64,000 bases of DNA from Hyphomicrobium sp. (GTDB lineage Bacteria; Pseudomonadota; Alphaproteobacteria; Rhizobiales; Hyphomicrobiaceae): NCBI GenBank assembly GCA_016716675.1, contig JADJVG010000033.1, positions 189,521 through 253,520 on the forward strand, in the 5' to 3' direction. Numbering within the stretch: position 1 is the stretch's first letter; every line of letters begins with the position of its first letter. Shown here piece after piece: positions 1 to 9,190 of this stretch. A program made the translations under genes and the position numbers. The notes beneath the pieces were generated by a model, which did not search any database, was not told the origin of the DNA, and worked only from the letters and a program-made list of their open reading frames with translations.

Positions 1-47
1 GCCCGATATTCGATGCTCTGACCGGCGTAACCGATGCATCCGCGCAT
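1..47 (-). CDS. Start of an unidentified gene coupled to hsdR (cut by left edge)
   Basis: Only the first 15 codons are inside the window. The ATG at 47 lies three bases after the hsdR stop codon and has a GGGGAG ribosome-binding site seven bases upstream, inside the end of hsdR. Spacing and RBS argue for a real, translationally coupled last gene of the hsd operon. The visible residues (MRGCIGYAGQSIEYR) are too few for identification. Genes for YgjP/M48-type metallopeptidases often follow hsdR and begin with a similar short beta-strand pattern, but that is only a guess. Confidence 0.5.
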   Translation of the reverse strand, partial: MRGCIGYAGQSIEYR

Positions 48-50
48 GTG

Positions 51-3000
51 TCAGCTCCCCATTCGGGCGCGCGCGAGCTTCAGGACGCTGTCGACAAGTT
101 CGTCGATTTGCGCTGGCTCCAGCTTGATGCCGTGGTCAGCCCCGATCACATCGAAGAAGTAGTCATCCATCCTGTTTCGCATGGCATTCTGCACATCGGT
201 GTTCTCGGTCCAATTCACCACCTTCAACTCACGTACGATGCCGACCAAGTGCAGCGCAGTGGCAGCAAGAATCGGTTGAAGGTTGCCTCCGGCTACCTCT
301 TGGTTCTCGGCCAATCCTGTGGTCAAAGCGTTGAACACCGCAATCGCACTATCATCATGCCGAATTTCGTCCGGGATACCGTCGTGAACCGGTCTCCGGA
401 TCATCTGTGCGCTTTCCTGCATCTTTGCGAGGAAATCGTTGTCGCTCAATCGCTTCGCGCGATGCTCAGCAATGGCATCCTCGATCAGCTTAGAGACCTT
501 GGTGTAGAAGACCGGGTCTTCCTCCATGCGCTCGGTGATCGTGCGCTTCGTTTGGCTGGCGATAAGGTCCGCCTTTGACGATGGCGTGCCCTGCTCCGCC
601 ACCGCCTTGTCGAATGCCGCGCTATCGAAAATATTGACCGGAGCAGTCACCACCTCGACGGCATCGGCGCTGATGTGCGTATCGAGCAGCTTCAGCACGC
701 GCCTAGTATTGCGAGAAGTCGATCCCTTCACGGTATCGGTTACGTACCGCAGTCCGGAGCTTCTGATACCGGCGCATGTCCTCTCGATATATGTTAATTT
801 GCACTTCGTTATTCGGATCGTTCACCCAGTCCGCCGTTGCCAGTGCGGTGGCAAACAGTCGGGCGAATTCCGCCAGCAATCTATAAAAATCCTTGCGCAG
901 TGCCTCGTCGCCGAGGAACACCTCATAGGACTCTTCATCCTTCGTCTTCTCGACGCCTCGGAAGTGGTTGAGCAAATTTGCGTGCGCTTGCGGTAGCTTG
1001 GCGATCTGGGCGTGTATGTCGATGATCGCCCCTTCGAGGTCCTTGGGATCGAACTCGCCGAGACTGGAGTAGGTGCCCATCGCCGCATCGAGTTCACCCA
1101 GCACGCCCGAGTAATCGACGATGTAGCCGTACTCCTTGCCGTCCTCGACACGATTTACGCGCGCAATGGCCTGCAACAGGTTGTGTGCCTTCAACTGCTT
1201 GTCGATGTAAGCACCGTGTTCACGGGCGCGTCGAAGCCCGTCAGCAGCTTCGACACGACGATGCGCAATTCAGGTTCTTCACGCTTTTTGAACCCCTCGA
1301 CGATTTGTCGGTTGTACTCGACTTCGTCGCCGTAGCGAGCCATCATCGTCTTCCAAAAGCGGGCGACGGGCTCGGTGATCTCTTCGCTGGGATCGTCGCC
1401 GGTCGAGCGGTCGTCGGGCGCCGACATGATCACTTCGGCCGAAACAGTCCCCATCTCGTCGAAGATACTCTTATATTTGACAGCAGCCGCGCGTGAGCGC
1501 ACCGCGAACTGCGCCTTCCATGGCGTCCCCTTCCAGAATTTGGTAAAGTGTTCGGCGATGTCGTAGGCGATCGCGGCGATGGTCTGGTCGCCTTGTGCGA
1601 TTTCACTGTAGCGGGCCACCTTGCGCTTCAGGTCGGCCTTCTCCTTGTCGCCCAGGCCTTTGGTCATGCGGTCGAACCAAGAATCGATGCCATCCCGGTT
1701 TACGTCCTGCATAACGTGTCTGCCCTCATAAATCAGCGGCAGAACCGCCTTGTCTTTGACCGCCTGATCGATGGCATAGGTATCGATGATGCCGCCAAAC
1801 TTCAGCGCAGTGCTCTTCTCTGCTTTCATCAGCGGCGTACCAGTGAAGCCGATGTAGCAGGCGCGCGGAAACATCCGCTTCATCCGCGTATGCATCTCGC
1901 CGTACTGGCCACGATGGCTTTCATCAACCAACAGGAACACCTCGGTCGACAGATCTTGTGGTCGCGGTTTCGAACGGCTGCCTCGAACTTGTTGATCACC
2001 GTCGCGACGATGGCCGCCCGGTCGCGGGCGACCAGTTCCAGCAGGTGCGTACCACTCTTGGCTTGCTCGACATCGATGCCGCATGCTTTGAACGTCGTCG
2101 CGAGTTGTTGGTCGAGATCAATCCGGTCGGTGACGAGGACGACGCGGCGATTGGCAATCTCGCTATCCAGCCCCAAGGCTTTTGCCAGCATTACCATGGT
2201 CAACGACTTGCCGGACCCTTGCGTGTGCCACACCACGCCGCCACGTCGGGCGCCGGCTTCGTCGCGCTCGATTTTAACGCGTGTCAGGATCTTGCGGACC
2301 GCAAAAAACTGCTGATAGCGCGCAATCTTCTTGATCCCGAGATCGAACAACGTGTAGCGGCGCGCTAGGTCGAGAAGTCGGTCGGGGCGGCAGAGAGAAT
2401 AAATCAGCCGATCCTGTTCAGTGACCAGCCGGCCTTCCTGCATCCGAGCATCGTAGCTGGCCTGTTCTTCAGCGAATCCCCCATTGAACGTCCGCTGTTT
2501 ATCGTCGGCGCTGAGCTCGATCTTGAGCACCCTTTCCAATGTTGCGTCTTTGAACTCCTGCTCCTTCCACACCGCCCAAAATTTGGCGATCGTGCCGACG
2601 GTCGCGTACTTGGCTTCCGACGGCTTCACCGCGAGTACGAGTTGCACGGTGCGAAACAGGTGCGGGGATTTCGTCGGCGCGTTGATAGTTGATAGTCTGG
2701 CCGACGCCTTCGGCAAGGTCCTTCTCTGGCGCCTTGCACTCGATCACGGCAAAGCGGGATGCCGTTGACGTACAGCACGATATCCGGACGGCGCGCTTTG
2801 TGGCTTCCGGATTTTTCCACCTCCAGCTCGGCCGACATGGAACGCGTTCTCGTTCCACTGCTCCCAGTTGATATAGCGGAGCGAACGGCCGCGTGTTACA
2901 CCCTCGATGGTCTGATCGAGCGACGTTCCAAGCTGCAGGAGGTCGGTGGTCTTCTCGTTCAGCGTCATCAGCCCGACCGGCTCGGGCGTGCGCAATTTCT

Positions 3001-3250
3001 CGATCGCCGTGCGGATATTTGCTTCCGAGAACGGGTGCGTGCGTCCGTCCTGCTCAATGCGATTGAGTTTCGCGATCTGCGTCGCGAGGATGTCTTCCAG
3101 CAATACATTGTCGAGCCGCCCACGTCGCTCGCGGTCAATGGACGCTTGCGAGAGCAGCGTCCAACCCGGTTGCATCACTTGCAGCAGGTGCAGCGCCGGC
3201 ACCTGAGATAGATGCTTTTCGCCGTCGCGAAAGCTGTTGCTTGAACTCAC
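51..3250 (-). pseudogene. hsdR: Type I restriction enzyme R subunit (HsdR), about six frame breaks as read
   Basis: HsdR is the motor and nuclease subunit of a type I restriction-modification complex: it translocates DNA and cuts unmethylated DNA. The pieces add up to a full-length protein of about 1060 residues. Visible parts in order: a PD-(D/E)XK nuclease (PDIVLY then IECKAPEKD, nt 2815-2735), helicase motif I TQGSGKS (near 2215), motif II VDESHR (near 1930), TGTPL (near 1830), the helicase C half (LLTGFDAPVNTVL, LLQAIARVNR, near 1220-1150) and the C-terminal helical region. The likely start is GTG 3250, overlapping the hsdS stop by four bases (GTGA). The reading frame breaks near 2835, 2765, 2665, 1960, 1207 and 715. 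The break at 1207 looks like TTT reduced to TT and the one at 1960 like a lost G. Whether this is decay or sequencing error is open, since other genes in the window carry the same type of break. Confidence 0.85.
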
Positions 3251-4452
3251 TCTGCGGCCTCCTTCGACGCCGGGACTTTCACGGGCCACTCGCCGGTCAG
3301 CAGCTTTTGCATCAGTCCGCGCTTCTGTCGCGTCAGGGCGTCGCGTTGCTGTTCCAGAAGAGAAATTTCACATCGTCCGGTGTCCAGCGCGTCGACAATT
3401 CTGGCTTGCTCGTCTAGCGGCGGCAGTTCGAGGATGAAGTCGGCGAGGTCATCGTAATAGATGCGGATTCGGACGCCGCCGCTGCCGGCGGACTTCACGA
3501 ACCGGCTCCAAAGCGATGTTCGCCGGAGGTGGTCGAAATAGGCCGGAACCAGCAAATCCGGCTTGGTCTCGAACGCGACGTAATCTGGACTGACCAGCAC
3601 AACCCGACCGTGATGGTTTTGCGCGATGGACCCGATGTTGAGGCGCATCGGGTTATAAGCGAATGCACCGGGACGAACGATCTTGTAGCGCGAGAGGTCG
3701 TCGGCGCGGACATGGTCCTTCATCGGGATCATGCCGTGCCCCTTGTTGACCCCCATGACCGCGTCGGCGGCGAGGGTGCCTTTATTGCGTTCCGTTGCTT
3801 CGAGCGTCACGTCGGACAGTGACACCGACTGCCAATTCGTGCTTCTTTTTCCAATGCGTTTGCGACCGCTCAAAAGCATGAGCGACCAATGATCGAATGT
3901 AGATAACTTTCGCGATATCAACTTTTCGGTCTTTTCGATGGCGTCGTCCCAGGTGCGCAGGATCTCGGCGATGCGGCGTTGAATTTGAAGGGATGGAAAC
4001 GGCAGCTCTAACTCTGCGAAACGGTTTAAGCCCAAGTGCGCGATGGAATTCGTCTTTGTAGCAATTCTTGAGAACACACCTGTAGTTTGGCAGTGACGGA
4101 AAAGCTGTAGGGCATACTCCGGATAGACATCAGGTCCACTACGATATCGGATCAACGTATTCTGAAAGCAACAGTCGATAGGTCCGCTCATGTACATTGC
4201 GCACCGGCCTACCAGTTCCAAACTTTGCCCCTCGTTCAGAAGGATGTCGTTTGGCCCAAGCCGGAAGCGTTCGATTTCACTGTCAGTAAATGGCATGTAG
4301 TTTACGTCAGTGAAGTCAATGTATCCGTCAAATACATTGGCAACGCGAAGGTAGGGAACTTCACGCCCTTCAATCATATAAGGAGAACGTTGCCGCCCTC
4401 CTTGTACATCACCAGTTTCCCCAACCACCCGCAGCGGGAATTTTTTACGCAT
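3247..4452 (-). CDS. hsdS: Type I restriction-modification specificity subunit (HsdS)
   Basis: HsdS recognises the bipartite DNA target and holds two HsdM and two HsdR subunits. The 401-residue protein is intact and shows the usual duplicated plan: target-recognition domain 1 (residues about 1-150), a conserved helical spacer (LQIQRRIAEILRTWDDAIEK), target-recognition domain 2 (about 205-345) and a second conserved helix (LDEQARIVDALD) followed by the typical ending with QKRGLMQKLLTGEW. The ATG at 4452 overlaps the hsdM stop (ATGCGTAA), which favours it over an upstream in-frame ATG inside hsdM; the 3' end overlaps the hsdR GTG. It is the only full-size hsd gene here without a frame break. 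The target sequence cannot be predicted by eye. Confidence 0.92.
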   Translation of the reverse strand: MRKKFPLRVVGETGDVQGGRQRSPYMIEGREVPYLRVANVFDGYIDFTDVNYMPFTDSEIERFRLGPNDILLNEGQSLELVGRCAMYMSGPIDCCFQNTLIRYRSGPDVYPEYALQLFRHCQTTGVFSRIATKTNSIAHLGLNRFAELELPFPSLQIQRRIAEILRTWDDAIEKTEKLISRKLSTFDHWSLMLLSGRKRIGKRSTNWQSVSLSDVTLEATERNKGTLAADAVMGVNKGHGMIPMKDHVRADDLSRYKIVRPGAFAYNPMRLNIGSIAQNHHGRVVLVSPDYVAFETKPDLLVPAYFDHLRRTSLWSRFVKSAGSGGVRIRIYYDDLADFILELPPLDEQARIVDALDTGRCEISLLEQQRDALTRQKRGLMQKLLTGEWPVKVPASKEAAE

Positions 4453-5995
4453 CCGCTCCAAGCTCCCGCAGGTATCCCACCATGCGCTTCTTAACGGCGA
4501 TAAGCTCGGCTTCGATCTGCTCAATCTCTGCTTGCACGGCCTTCACGTCGATTTCGGCTTCAGCCTCGAAGGTATCGACGTAGCGCGGGATGTTGAGGTT
4601 GAAGGCGTTTTCTTCAAGCTCGGAGAAGGACACAACGCGGGCGTACTTCTGAACTTCCTTCCATGACTTCGAGTCTCGCCATGAAGAGAAAGTATCGATG
4701 ATCTTGGCCGTGTGAGCGGCTTCCAGAATGTTCTGCGTCTTCGCCTGTTTGAACTCACGACTTGCATCGATGAACAGCACGTCCTTGCACTTGGCTCGCG
4801 CACCGCCCTTCTCGCGCCGACGGTCGAACACCAGGATTGCAACGGGAATCGAGGTCGACTGGAAAAGGTTCGACGGCATGCCGATGACGGCATCGAGCAA
4901 GTTTTCGCGGATCAAAGCCTCGCGGATCTTGCCTTCCGCTCCGCCACGGAACAGCACGCCATGCGGCACCACCACCGCCACCCGCCCGAGCTTAGGCTTC
5001 GCTGTCTCCACCATGTGGGTGATGAATGCGTAATCGCCCGTGCTCTTTGGCGGAATACCGCGCGTCCAACGCTTGAACTTGTCCTTGGCGGCGTTTTCGG
5101 CGCCCCACTTGTCGAGGCTAAACGGCGGATTGGCGACCACCACATCGAACGCCATGAGGTGGTCATTCTCGATCAGCAGCGGGTTGTTGAGCGTGTCACC
5201 CCACTCGATCTTGGCGCTATCGATGTCGTGAAGGTACATGTTCAGTTTGGCCAGCGCTTGCGTGCCGCCGTTCACTTCCTGCCCAAACAACGCAAAGTCT
5301 TTGCTGCCGACCGCTTCCGCCGTTTCAATCAGCAGCGAGCCTGAGCCGCACGCCGGGTCGCAGATGCGGTCGCCGGGCTTCGGCTGGACAAGCTTCGCCA
5401 GCACGCGACTCACCTGCAACGGCGTATAGAATTCGCCTGCCTTTTTGCCGGCATCCGACGCGAACCGTTCGATGAGGTAGATGTACGCCTCGCCGATGGC
5501 TTCTTCCTCGACGACATGGCCCGGCCGCAGGTCTAGCTTATGAAAGTCCTGCAGCAGGTTCTTGACGCGCCGGTTGCGATCCCGCGTCTCGCCCAGCTTG
5601 GTCGGCGAGTTGAAATCGATGTTGCGAAAACACGCCGTCGAGCTTGGTCTTGTTGGCGCTCTCGATGGCCGCCAGCGCGATGTTGACCAACTCACCGATG
5701 TTGGCGGCATCCCGCTGTTCGTACAGTTCGTCGAACGTCGAGCCCTCGGGCATCACGAACCGCTCGCGCTGCATTTTGCGCTTCACGCGGACCGTGTCGC
5801 CCTTCAGTTCCTCCTGGTAATCTTCCTCGTGCTGCTTCCACACGTCCGAAATGAATTTCAGGAACAGCATGATCAGGATGTAGTCTTTGTATTCGGCTGG
5901 GTCGACGACGCCGCGGAAGGTGTTGCAGCCGGCCCAGGCGACACTCTTTTATGTCGTCCATTGTGGTAATCTCGGTTTTGAGTACGGTCGGTCAT
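4445..5995 (-). pseudogene. hsdM: Type I N6-adenine DNA methyltransferase (HsdM), two frame breaks as read
   Basis: HsdM methylates adenine in the HsdS-selected target using S-adenosylmethionine. Visible signatures are the N-terminal HsdM helical domain (WAGCNTFRG, ILIMLFLKFISDVW), motif I DPACGSGSLLIETA (near 5350) and the catalytic NPPF of motif IV (VVANPPFSLDKWG, near 5115). The best start is ATG 5995, behind GGGAGGGG, giving MTDRTQNRDYHNGRHKRV, a normal HsdM opening. The frame breaks near 5945 and again near 5636, where TTTT appears in place of TTT. With both corrected the protein is about 516 residues, normal for the family. It is first of the overlapping hsdM-hsdS-hsdR set and lies 84 bases after the GIY-YIG-like gene. 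Confidence 0.87.
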
Positions 5996-6079
5996 GTTGC
6001 CCCTCCCTTGACGCGACAACTTATGGGGTGAATCGGCGGGAGCGTGATACGCATCTCCCGCCCATGACCTGTGGATGGA

Positions 6080-6382
6080 TCAGCGGTCGCCACAGGTCGG
6101 ATTGAAGCGCGCACGCAGCTCCTGCTCGACCTTCATACGCGTCGGCCCGTCGCAGTAGAGAGCCGCAACACGAAGCTGCAAACCCTGGCGCTGCCAGCAC
6201 GGGGCGCGGTCGTGAGCGCGAACCCGGCTCCAGACCCCTGCTGATTCGCCAACATCGATGACCTTGCGGTCGCCGTTGACACCCGTGACACCCAGGATCG
6301 CATAGACGCCGGAGCGTTCCTGCAATCCGTCCACACTCGTAAACTCACCTTCGAAGTTGTAATTGCCGATCTGAATGGTCAT
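6080..6382 (-). CDS. Small GIY-YIG-like protein in the hsd operon
   Basis: This 100-residue protein shows a pattern close to the GIY-YIG nuclease fold: SGVYAILGV (GIY-like strand), then VIDVGESAG (YIG-like strand followed by the usual E/S), an arginine-containing helix (SRVRAHDR) and a glutamate near the C-terminus (VEQELRARFNP) where the family places its metal-binding Glu. No signal peptide or membrane segment is visible. It sits between the half-size HsdS gene and hsdM, all on the minus strand with short gaps, so it is probably co-transcribed with the restriction system. A role in restriction is inferred from position only, and the YIG motif is degenerate, so it may not cut DNA. Confidence 0.55.
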   Translation of the reverse strand: MTIQIGNYNFEGEFTSVDGLQERSGVYAILGVTGVNGDRKVIDVGESAGVWSRVRAHDRAPCWQRQGLQLRVAALYCDGPTRMKVEQELRARFNPTCGDR

Positions 6383-6433
6383 GTGTAGTTTCTACCTGTC
6401 GTAGAGGCCCTATGACATGGACTGCTGGGCGCG

Positions 6434-7018
6434 CTAACGTCCCTGGTTCCTCTCCGAGCAGCCCTCGAGGACCGCGCGAAGCTCGATGCGGCGAAGCTCG
6501 GAAAGCCGTGCCTCCAGCCGGGTTTGTTGGCGTAAGACATCTGACAACGCGACGATTTTCTGTTGATCATCAAGTGTCAGCAACGGCACCTCGAGTTGCT
6601 CCACCACGCTGCGCTTGAGGTTGGCGATCGTGGCGCCGGTCGCGCGCTTGCGCAGCTCCGCTTGCGTGGCTGGATCGTTGAGGATGAAGCTCAAGTAGGC
6701 TGGAAGCACCGAAGAGTTAGGCGTGAGAACGAGCACGCTTGCGGTCGGAACCATTGGCATGTCGTGAGTTGGAACGACGGCCGCGCGATAGGTCTGCCCG
6801 CGACACTGCAACAAGACTTCCCCCTCGATAATTACCGGCATTTCCCCGCGCACAGGCAGCTCATCCAATCGCAGCAACGCCGTGGGATCGATGCTACCGT
6901 CAGCCTGAACATCTCCCGCTTGAACAATCGCAATCTGGCCCGCCTCGATGTGCCGGATGGCATCCCGGAAGGCGACTCCCGGGCGAACTTTGGCGAGCTG
7001 TCCGAGTGTAGCTTTCAA
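6434..7018 (-). CDS. Half-size HsdS-like specificity protein
   Basis: The 194-residue protein looks like one half of an HsdS: a single target-recognition-like domain (residues about 1-135) followed by one conserved HsdS helix region (TGATIANLKRSVVEQLEVP, LDDQQKIVALSDVLRQQ). Half-size S proteins can dimerise to give a working specificity subunit. The only in-frame start I see is TTG 7018, with GGAAAGG about ten bases upstream; a stop codon lies just before. It is the promoter-proximal gene of the minus-strand hsd set and is followed after 51 bases by the GIY-YIG-like gene. It may provide an alternative specificity to the same HsdM, or be a remnant of an older system. Confidence 0.7.
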   Translation of the reverse strand: MKATLGQLAKVRPGVAFRDAIRHIEAGQIAIVQAGDVQADGSIDPTALLRLDELPVRGEMPVIIEGEVLLQCRGQTYRAAVVPTHDMPMVPTASVLVLTPNSSVLPAYLSFILNDPATQAELRKRATGATIANLKRSVVEQLEVPLLTLDDQQKIVALSDVLRQQTRLEARLSELRRIELRAVLEGCSERNQGR

Positions 7019-7323
7019 GTGAGTAGCGCCTTTCCGTCATAAATTCATGTAGCTTGTGGCACAAGCTGGTATGGGCGTGCAATTTAGAAATATACAATGG
7101 CGGCTTGCTGAAAAATACTGTGCCTGTCTCTTCCTATCATAGCGGACGTGTCGACGCCGCAAGGTCGTCGCTGGCGCTCCTTCCTCCTCCACTCCGTTCC
7201 GGCCCTGCCGACACCTCGCCGCTCCTCGCGACGGGGTGCGGCGGCGTCACAGAGCCCGCTTTGCGCCTTGGCCGCTGAAGGCAGCACGGAAGTCGTGCGC
7301 CGGCATGGCCAAGGGTCTGAGAC
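7019..7323. promoter_or_regulatory. Divergent intergenic region between the hsd operon and the ArdC gene
   Basis: These 305 bases separate the leftward hsd set from the rightward ArdC-type gene and must hold promoters for both. The part near 7040-7140 is AT-richer than its surroundings. I see no clear operator, terminator or small gene in it. An overlapping in-frame extension of the second ArdC fragment runs through it but has no ribosome-binding site. Confidence 0.4.
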
Positions 7324-8219
7324 ATGGCGAAGAGAATCGACGTTCACGAGGAAATCACCAACCGGATCATAGAGGCGATCGAGAAGGGGGCGGGCGAGTT
7401 CAAGCTGCCCTGGCATCGTCCCGCTGGGTCCATCACGCGCCCAACCAACATCCAGTCGAAGAAGGCCTATCGCGGCATCAACGTGGTGACGCTCTGGGTC
7501 GAGGCGCAGCTCAGAGGCTACGCGACACCGGTTTGGGGAACCTACAAGCAGTTCAGGAAGCCGGATGCCAGGTCCGCAAGGGCGAGAAGGCCTCGCTTGT
7601 CGTGTTCTACAAGGAGATCGAGTTCGAGCGTGACGCCGCCGAGATGAAGGATGGGGACGATCCGACATCGTCGGCTTGGCTCGCACGCGGCTACTGGGTG
7701 TTTAACGCCGAGCAGGTCGATGGCTACGAGCTGCCCGAGCAGCCGCCTGCCGCCGCCATCGACCGCAACGAGCGCGTCGAAGCGTTCATGGCCAACACCG
7801 GCATCGAGACGAGTTGGGGCGGACACGCGGCGTTCTACCGCCCGTCCGACGACACGATCCAGATGCCCGAGCGCGGGCTTTTCACCGGTACCGACACGAC
7901 ATCTGCCACCGAGGCCCTGTACGCCACCTGGCTACACGAGGGCGTCCACGCCACCGGCCACAAATCGAGGTTGGACCGCAATTTCTCAGGACGCTTTGGA
8001 ACCCAAGAGCGGAGCGCCGAGGAGCTGGTCGCCGAGCTGGGGTCAGCATTCCTCTGCGCCGACCTCGCGGTAGCGCCCCAGCTGAGGGACGACCACGCGC
8101 ACTACATCGCGCATTGGCTCGAGATCATGAAGGGCGACAAGAAGGCGATCTTCACCGCCGCTGCCGCCGCGAACCGGGCGGTCGAATGGCTGCACGGCAA
8201 GCAGTCACAGCAAGACTGA
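7324..8219 (+). CDS. ardC: ArdC-type antirestriction / zincin-like metallopeptidase protein (one frame break)
   Basis: ArdC-family proteins have an N-terminal single-strand DNA-binding domain and a C-terminal zincin-like metallopeptidase domain, and are carried by conjugative plasmids and integrative elements to protect incoming DNA from restriction. The N-terminal part is typical (EITNRIIEAIEKGAGEFKLP, TNIQSKKAYRGINVVTLW). The C-terminal part carries the metal-binding motif HEGVHATGH and the downstream EELVAELGSAFLCADL helix expected of the family. The frame breaks near 7553: adding one C after CAGTTC restores KQFQEAGCQVRKGEKA. Repaired length is about 298 residues. It is divergent from the restriction operon and followed by a strong terminator. 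Confidence 0.85.
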
Positions 8220-8242
8220 CGCACCGAAATCGACGCACGCGA

Positions 8243-8273
8243 GCCCCGGCACTCACCGGGGCTTTTTCTTTTT
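8243..8273 (+). terminator. Rho-independent terminator after the ArdC gene
   Basis: A perfect 7-bp stem (GCCCCGG / CCGGGGC) with a six-base loop is followed by TTTTTCTTTTT. It lies 24 bases after the ArdC stop and separates it from the next gene, which therefore probably has its own promoter. Confidence 0.9.
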
Positions 8274-8298
8274 CACCCGCTCATCAAGGAGATGATTG

Positions 8299-8670
8299 AT
8301 GACCACCGGATCGAAATCCAAGACCCCCGCCCGGAAAGCCGCTGCGAAGCCCAAGGCACCGAAGCCAGCCCACAAGAAGACCGCGACCGTCAAGCTCGTC
8401 TGGCGCGACGTGACCTGCCGCGTCAAACACACGCCCAACTACCTCTCGAAGGGCTGGAGCCACATCGAGATCATCGTCGTCTCGCCTAAGAAGGCGCCGC
8501 TCCCCATCACCGAGACCGGCTACCGCTCGCACTTCCTCGACGAGGATCTGTTGAAGAAGGGGGGTGGACCGGTCACCTTCTTCCTCGACTGGATCGAGCG
8601 CGAGGCGGCGACCAAGGCATGGGCAAAGGCCGAGTTCAAATGGCGGCAGGGCGACCTATTCGCGCGATGA
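8299..8670 (+). CDS. Unidentified small basic protein beside the ArdC gene
   Basis: The ATG at 8299 has an ideal AAGGAG seven bases upstream, better than the TTG three bases earlier. The product of 123 residues opens with a Lys/Ala/Pro-rich, probably disordered tail (residues 1-28), then a compact domain with VKLVWRDVTCRV, GWSHIEIIVVSPKKAPLPIT and a C-terminal TrpLys-rich helix (FFLDWIEREAATKAWAKAE). I do not recognise the family. Genes of this size commonly accompany ArdC on mobile elements of Hyphomicrobiales, so a role in DNA transfer or antirestriction is a position-based guess. No signal peptide or membrane segment is seen. Confidence 0.65.
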   Translation: MTTGSKSKTPARKAAAKPKAPKPAHKKTATVKLVWRDVTCRVKHTPNYLSKGWSHIEIIVVSPKKAPLPITETGYRSHFLDEDLLKKGGGPVTFFLDWIEREAATKAWAKAEFKWRQGDLFAR

Positions 8671-8785
8671 ACGCGAGTGGCGTCTGCTTCGGTGGGCGCC
8701 TTCCTTGTCTCACGGCGACCCGCACCAGCTCACTCGAAATCACACGCCATGTGCTCGCCATGTACTCGCTGGAGACAAGCGCAAA

Positions 8786-8807
8786 AAGCTCCGGCGATGC
8801 GGAGCTT
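8786..8807 (-). terminator. Terminator of the initiator tRNA transcript
   Basis: On the minus strand, AAGCTCCG, a six-base loop and CGGAGCTT lead into a run of five T. It lies 28 bases beyond the 3' end of the tRNA-fMet gene and is oriented to end that transcript. Confidence 0.8.
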
Positions 8808-8834
8808 CAAGCGTCTGATTTTATTTAGGAAAAT

Positions 8835-8911
<77 letters not shown>

Positions 8912-8978
8912 TCACCAATGCCATCCTGGCCTCAAACCCGCCTCGGCCGCGGATCGCACTTTATGAGCCAGCGATGAT

Positions 8979-9002
8979 AAAAGCCGCTCGTTGGCGAGCG
9001 GC
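8979..9002 (-). terminator. Terminator after the Clp/RF2-like gene
   Basis: On the minus strand an 8-bp perfect stem (GCCGCTCG / CGAGCGGC) with a CCAA loop is followed by TTTTAT. It lies about 190 bases after the stop of the 9191-12592 gene and before the initiator tRNA gene. The 190 bases in between hold no recognisable gene. Confidence 0.8.
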
Positions 9003-9190
9003 TTACGGGTGGTCGTATAGCACAAAATTCTTGGCTGTGAACCCTTTGCGACGGTCTGTCCCCCGGGTGAACACGTCGCAGCCGCTTTCACGGCCGCCAG
9101 GGCACGGCAACGCCCGAAACACGGCCTCACCCGACTTCATTCTGCTGCAAGGAGTGCGTAACCAACTCCGGCTGGACGCCTGAGAGCGCA

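Noticed and set aside
51..5995. Calling the hsd system certainly inactive
   Set aside because: Its frame breaks are like those in essential genes of the same window, so loss of function cannot be concluded.
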